From Bryobacter sp. (GTDB lineage: Bacteria; Acidobacteriota; Terriglobia; Bryobacterales; Bryobacteraceae), in contig JALHNH010000030.1 in assembly GCA_022843625.1 (NCBI GenBank), positions 1 to 64,000 on the forward strand: a stretch of 64,000 bases of DNA, given 5' to 3'. Made by a program: the position numbers and the translations under genes. Shown here one piece after another: positions 61,379 through 64,000 of the stretch. Position 1 is the stretch's first letter. Every line of letters starts with the position of its first letter. The notes beneath the pieces were generated by a model. It searched no databases and was not told where the DNA came from. It saw only the letters and a program-made list of their open reading frames with translations.

Positions 61379-63469
61379 GTGACGCTTTGCATTACCTTAC
61401 TGCTAGCGAACTTCGCTCAAATGCCTGAAACCCGGAAGGCCGATCATGTCGACACCTACCACGGCGTAAAAGTAGCAGATCCCTATCGTTGGCTTGAGGA
61501 TGATCGCAGCGCAGAAACAGGTGCCTGGGTCAAGGCACAAAACACATTTTCAGAACAGTACTTTGCGAAGATTCCCTACCGGAAATCAATTCGGAAGCGG
61601 CTGGCGATGGTCATGAATTATCCCAAGGTTGGTTTGCCAGTGCGACGCGGTGAAATGTATTACTTCACCAAAAACGATGGCTTGCAGAATCAGGCTGTCT
61701 GGTACGCACAGAAAGGTTTGAAGGGCAAGCCCGAGGTTTTGATCGACCCGAACAAGCTGTCTTCCGACGGGACGGCAAGCCTCGCGATGATGGCCTTCTC
61801 AGGCAATGGGAAGTATCTTGCCTATGGAATTTCCCGTGGTGGGTCCGATTGGCACGAGGGCTATGTGATGGAGCTCAGCACCAGAAAACTGTTGCCCGAA
61901 AAACTGGAATGGATCAAAGTATCCGACTTTGCCTGGGCTGAAGACAGCTTCTTTTATAGCCGCTATCCGGCTCCGGAAAAAGGCAAAGAGCTTGTGGGGC
62001 AAAATTCCTTTCACACCGTTTACCTGCACAAGGCAGGGACGCCCCAAGCCGACGACGAACTGATCTTTGAAGACAGGGCCCATCCATTGCGATATCACCT
62101 CGTCTCGACGAGCACGAACGAACGATTCGCAGTTATGTCAGTTGAGGATGCGAGTACCGGCAAGAAAGGAAATGGGCTTCACTATATCGACTTGAAATCG
62201 AAGAGTAGAATGTTTCTGCCGATTATTGATCAAATCAGCGAAGACCGATTTAGCCTTGCTGATAACGTTGGCGATGTGCTGCTGATTCAATCCAATCGTG
62301 GTGCACCGCTGGGTAAGCTGATGGCTTTTGAAACCCGGACGGGAAAGTTCCGTGACAAACCGGTAGTCAGTGAAACGAAAGATTCACTTTCGGCGGCCTG
62401 GACCGCAGGCGGGAAACTCTTTCTGAGCTACAGCAAGGATGTCGCCGACCATCTCTACCAGCATCGTCTCGATGGAATCTTCGAAGCCAGGCTCAAGCTG
62501 CCGGGAATCGGTACTGTCAGGGTTGGACCTGGCCAGCTAGACGACAAGGATCTGTTCTATGTGTTCACGAACCTGAACTCACCAGCAACCATCTATCGCT
62601 ACTCGATCGCCTCGCGGGAATCAGAAGTCTTTGAGGAGCCGCAGATCCCTGGCTACGATCCCAAGCTCTATGAGACCAAGCAGGTCTTCTACACAAGTAA
62701 AGACGGAACAAGGGTGCCGATGTCTCTGATCCACAAAAAGGGCCTGGCGCTCAACGGGAAGAACCCTACGCTCCTTTATGCTTACGGCGGATTCAACATT
62801 AGCTCAGTGCCTTACTTCAATTCGTTGCGGCTGGCTTTGCTTGAGCAGGGTTTTGTCTATGCCGTGGCCAATATCCGAGGCGGCGGTGAGTATGGAGAGA
62901 ATTGGCATGAACAGGGAACCAAGCTCAAGAAGCAGAATGTATTTGACGACTTCATCGCCGCTGCTGAATGGTTGATTTCCAGCAAATATACTTCCAGCGA
63001 CAAGTTAGCCATCAATGGGGTTTCCAATGGCGGCTTGCTGGTGGGAGCAGTCATCAACCAGCGGCCCGATTTGTATCGTGCCGCAGTACCGCAGGTGGGC
63101 GTAATGGATATGTTACGGTTTCACAAATTCACAGTTGGTGCGGGCTGGATTGGAGATTACGGATCAAGCGACAACGAGGCAGATTTTAAAGCTCTGTATG
63201 GCTATTCACCGTTGCATAACATCAAGCCTCAAGGGAAGTATCCGGCTGTGCTCGTAACCAGCGCCGATCACGACGACCGAGTCGTGCCAGCACACTCCTT
63301 CAAGTACGCAGCAACAATGCAGGAACAGGTTTCAAAGGAACGTCCCGTTTTGATTCGAATCGGAACCAACTCCGGCCACGGAGCCAGCAGCCTGGGCAAG
63401 GCGATGGAAGAGACTGCGGATGTTTACTGCTTCCTGATGAACGAACTGGGCGTTGAGCCGAAGTTCTAG
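61379..63469 (+). CDS. S9A prolyl oligopeptidase
   Basis: 696 aa starting at GTG 61379, directly after the previous stop codon. A short hydrophobic leader (TLCITLLLANFAQ) suggests export. The N-terminal HGVKVADPYRWLEDD, the propeller, and the hydrolase domain are typical of prolyl oligopeptidase. Catalytic elements are the nucleophile Ser in INGVSNGGLLVG, Asp in ADHDDRVVPAHS and His in NSGHGASS. It cleaves after proline in peptides. The 3' end shares the palindromic CTAG with the convergent LytTR gene, the two overlapping by four bases. Confidence 0.95.
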   Translation: MTLCITLLLANFAQMPETRKADHVDTYHGVKVADPYRWLEDDRSAETGAWVKAQNTFSEQYFAKIPYRKSIRKRLAMVMNYPKVGLPVRRGEMYYFTKNDGLQNQAVWYAQKGLKGKPEVLIDPNKLSSDGTASLAMMAFSGNGKYLAYGISRGGSDWHEGYVMELSTRKLLPEKLEWIKVSDFAWAEDSFFYSRYPAPEKGKELVGQNSFHTVYLHKAGTPQADDELIFEDRAHPLRYHLVSTSTNERFAVMSVEDASTGKKGNGLHYIDLKSKSRMFLPIIDQISEDRFSLADNVGDVLLIQSNRGAPLGKLMAFETRTGKFRDKPVVSETKDSLSAAWTAGGKLFLSYSKDVADHLYQHRLDGIFEARLKLPGIGTVRVGPGQLDDKDLFYVFTNLNSPATIYRYSIASRESEVFEEPQIPGYDPKLYETKQVFYTSKDGTRVPMSLIHKKGLALNGKNPTLLYAYGGFNISSVPYFNSLRLALLEQGFVYAVANIRGGGEYGENWHEQGTKLKKQNVFDDFIAAAEWLISSKYTSSDKLAINGVSNGGLLVGAVINQRPDLYRAAVPQVGVMDMLRFHKFTVGAGWIGDYGSSDNEADFKALYGYSPLHNIKPQGKYPAVLVTSADHDDRVVPAHSFKYAATMQEQVSKERPVLIRIGTNSGHGASSLGKAMEETADVYCFLMNELGVEPKF

Positions 63470-64000
63470 CCCAACCACTCTTTCAGACGGTCGCGGTAGT
63501 TGCGGCTTGCAGTGAGTTTTTGCCCATTGTCGAGAACCACGATTGCGTCTCCACGAAACCAGGGTTGAATTTCTTTGATGCGCTCGATGTTGACGATCGT
63601 CGAGCGATGGATGCGACGAAAAGTTTTGGAGCTCAATTTCGCTTCGAGCGAAGACATCGTGTCTCGGATCAAATGCGTTACCCCGCGTGTATGCAACCGG
63701 ACATAATTATGCTCGGCTTCGATCCATTCGATCTCCTGCGTTTTGAGCAGAATGATGCGGCCGTTGGACTTGATCGGCAGTCGTTCCACGTCGCTGGTGG
63801 CTTTGTCCATGCTGGCAGGCGAAGCTTGTTTGCTCAACAAGGCCAGATGCCCACGCAGACGCGAGAGGGTGTTTCTGAGTCGTTCTTCCCGATAAGGCTT
63901 CAGCAGATAGTCAAAGGCATTTGCTTCGAAGGCGCGCACCGCATACTGCTCGAAGGCAGTAATGAAGACGACCAGAGGCTGCATGCCTGAATCTGCTGAA
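63466..64000 (-). CDS. LytTR-type response regulator, 5' end outside window
   Basis: The frame is open to the right edge (SADSG precedes the first internal Met), so the N-terminal part of the receiver domain, including the phospho-acceptor Asp, is missing. Visible: the receiver end PLVVFITAFEQYAVRAFEANAFDYLLKPYREERL, with conserved Thr and Lys, a linker, and a LytTR DNA-binding domain with WIEAEHNYVRLHT and FRRIHRSTIVNIERIKEI. It would control transcription with a histidine kinase probably encoded to the right. It converges on the S9A gene. Confidence 0.93.
   Translation of the reverse strand, partial: SADSGMQPLVVFITAFEQYAVRAFEANAFDYLLKPYREERLRNTLSRLRGHLALLSKQASPASMDKATSDVERLPIKSNGRIILLKTQEIEWIEAEHNYVRLHTRGVTHLIRDTMSSLEAKLSSKTFRRIHRSTIVNIERIKEIQPWFRGDAIVVLDNGQKLTASRNYRDRLKEWLG

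Noticed and set aside
1..64000. CRISPR array or rRNA genes
   Set aside because: No regularly spaced repeats or rRNA-like segments were seen on either strand.

Overview
The window reads as a chromosomal segment from an acidobacterium, most likely of the Solibacter/Bryobacter group. This rests on the family mix: a TIGR03435-type protein, an Oar-like TonB-dependent barrel and a TIGR03436-type VWFA protein in one operon; a DUF1501/DUF1549-DUF1553 pair; a secretin with a C-terminal cohesin-like domain; and an Alternative Complex III plus caa3-type oxidase operon. The placement is inferred from gene content only. There is no rRNA in the window.

Layout. 1-3.5 kb is the right-hand end of an integrative element: a tyrosine integrase running in from the left edge, a 3'-half tRNA-Gly remnant, two small genes and a large serine recombinase whose last codons run antisense into an intact tRNA-Gln. 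3.5-10.7 kb (minus strand) holds a secretin, two paralogous pseudopilins, 6-phosphogluconate dehydrogenase and a transmembrane Ser/Thr kinase with a TPR-like tail. 10.7-13.3 kb (plus) is smpB-pepA-DUF2490. 13.3-23.6 kb is mixed metabolism: an esterase, a DUF1648 membrane protein, a YeiH-like exporter with a two-gene GMC oxidoreductase module, an SDR and the DUF1501/PSD1 pair. 23.6-31.6 kb (plus) is the TIGR03435 / Oar-barrel / VWFA trio followed by a truncated haemoglobin, a VIT1-like transporter and an OFA-type MFS transporter. 31.5-37.3 kb (minus) is a six-gene run: a TPR-thioredoxin protein, a free-standing DsbD-alpha-like protein, a polytopic membrane protein, a VOC protein, an enolase-superfamily enzyme and a NagX-like acyltransferase. 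A Tat-type sulfatase follows.

39.0-51.8 kb is the main landmark: a 12-gene plus-strand respiratory operon (actABCDEF, a one-TM protein of unknown role, sco, coxBACD). ACIII would oxidise quinol and pass electrons through c haems to a cytochrome c oxidase whose subunit I carries the A2-type YSHP signature and whose subunit II carries its own haem c domain. The operon is preceded by a TATAAT box inside a perfect 7-bp dyad and followed by a terminator-like hairpin.

51.9-64 kb holds a DUF3108 secreted protein that appears to start at CTG, a very large putative-Ig repeat protein, an unrecognised secreted protein, a quinone-oxidoreductase-like enzyme, two abutting S9 peptidases and a LytTR response regulator cut by the right edge. 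Intergenic space is short. The only long gap is 38740-39014, and it carries regulatory-looking structure.
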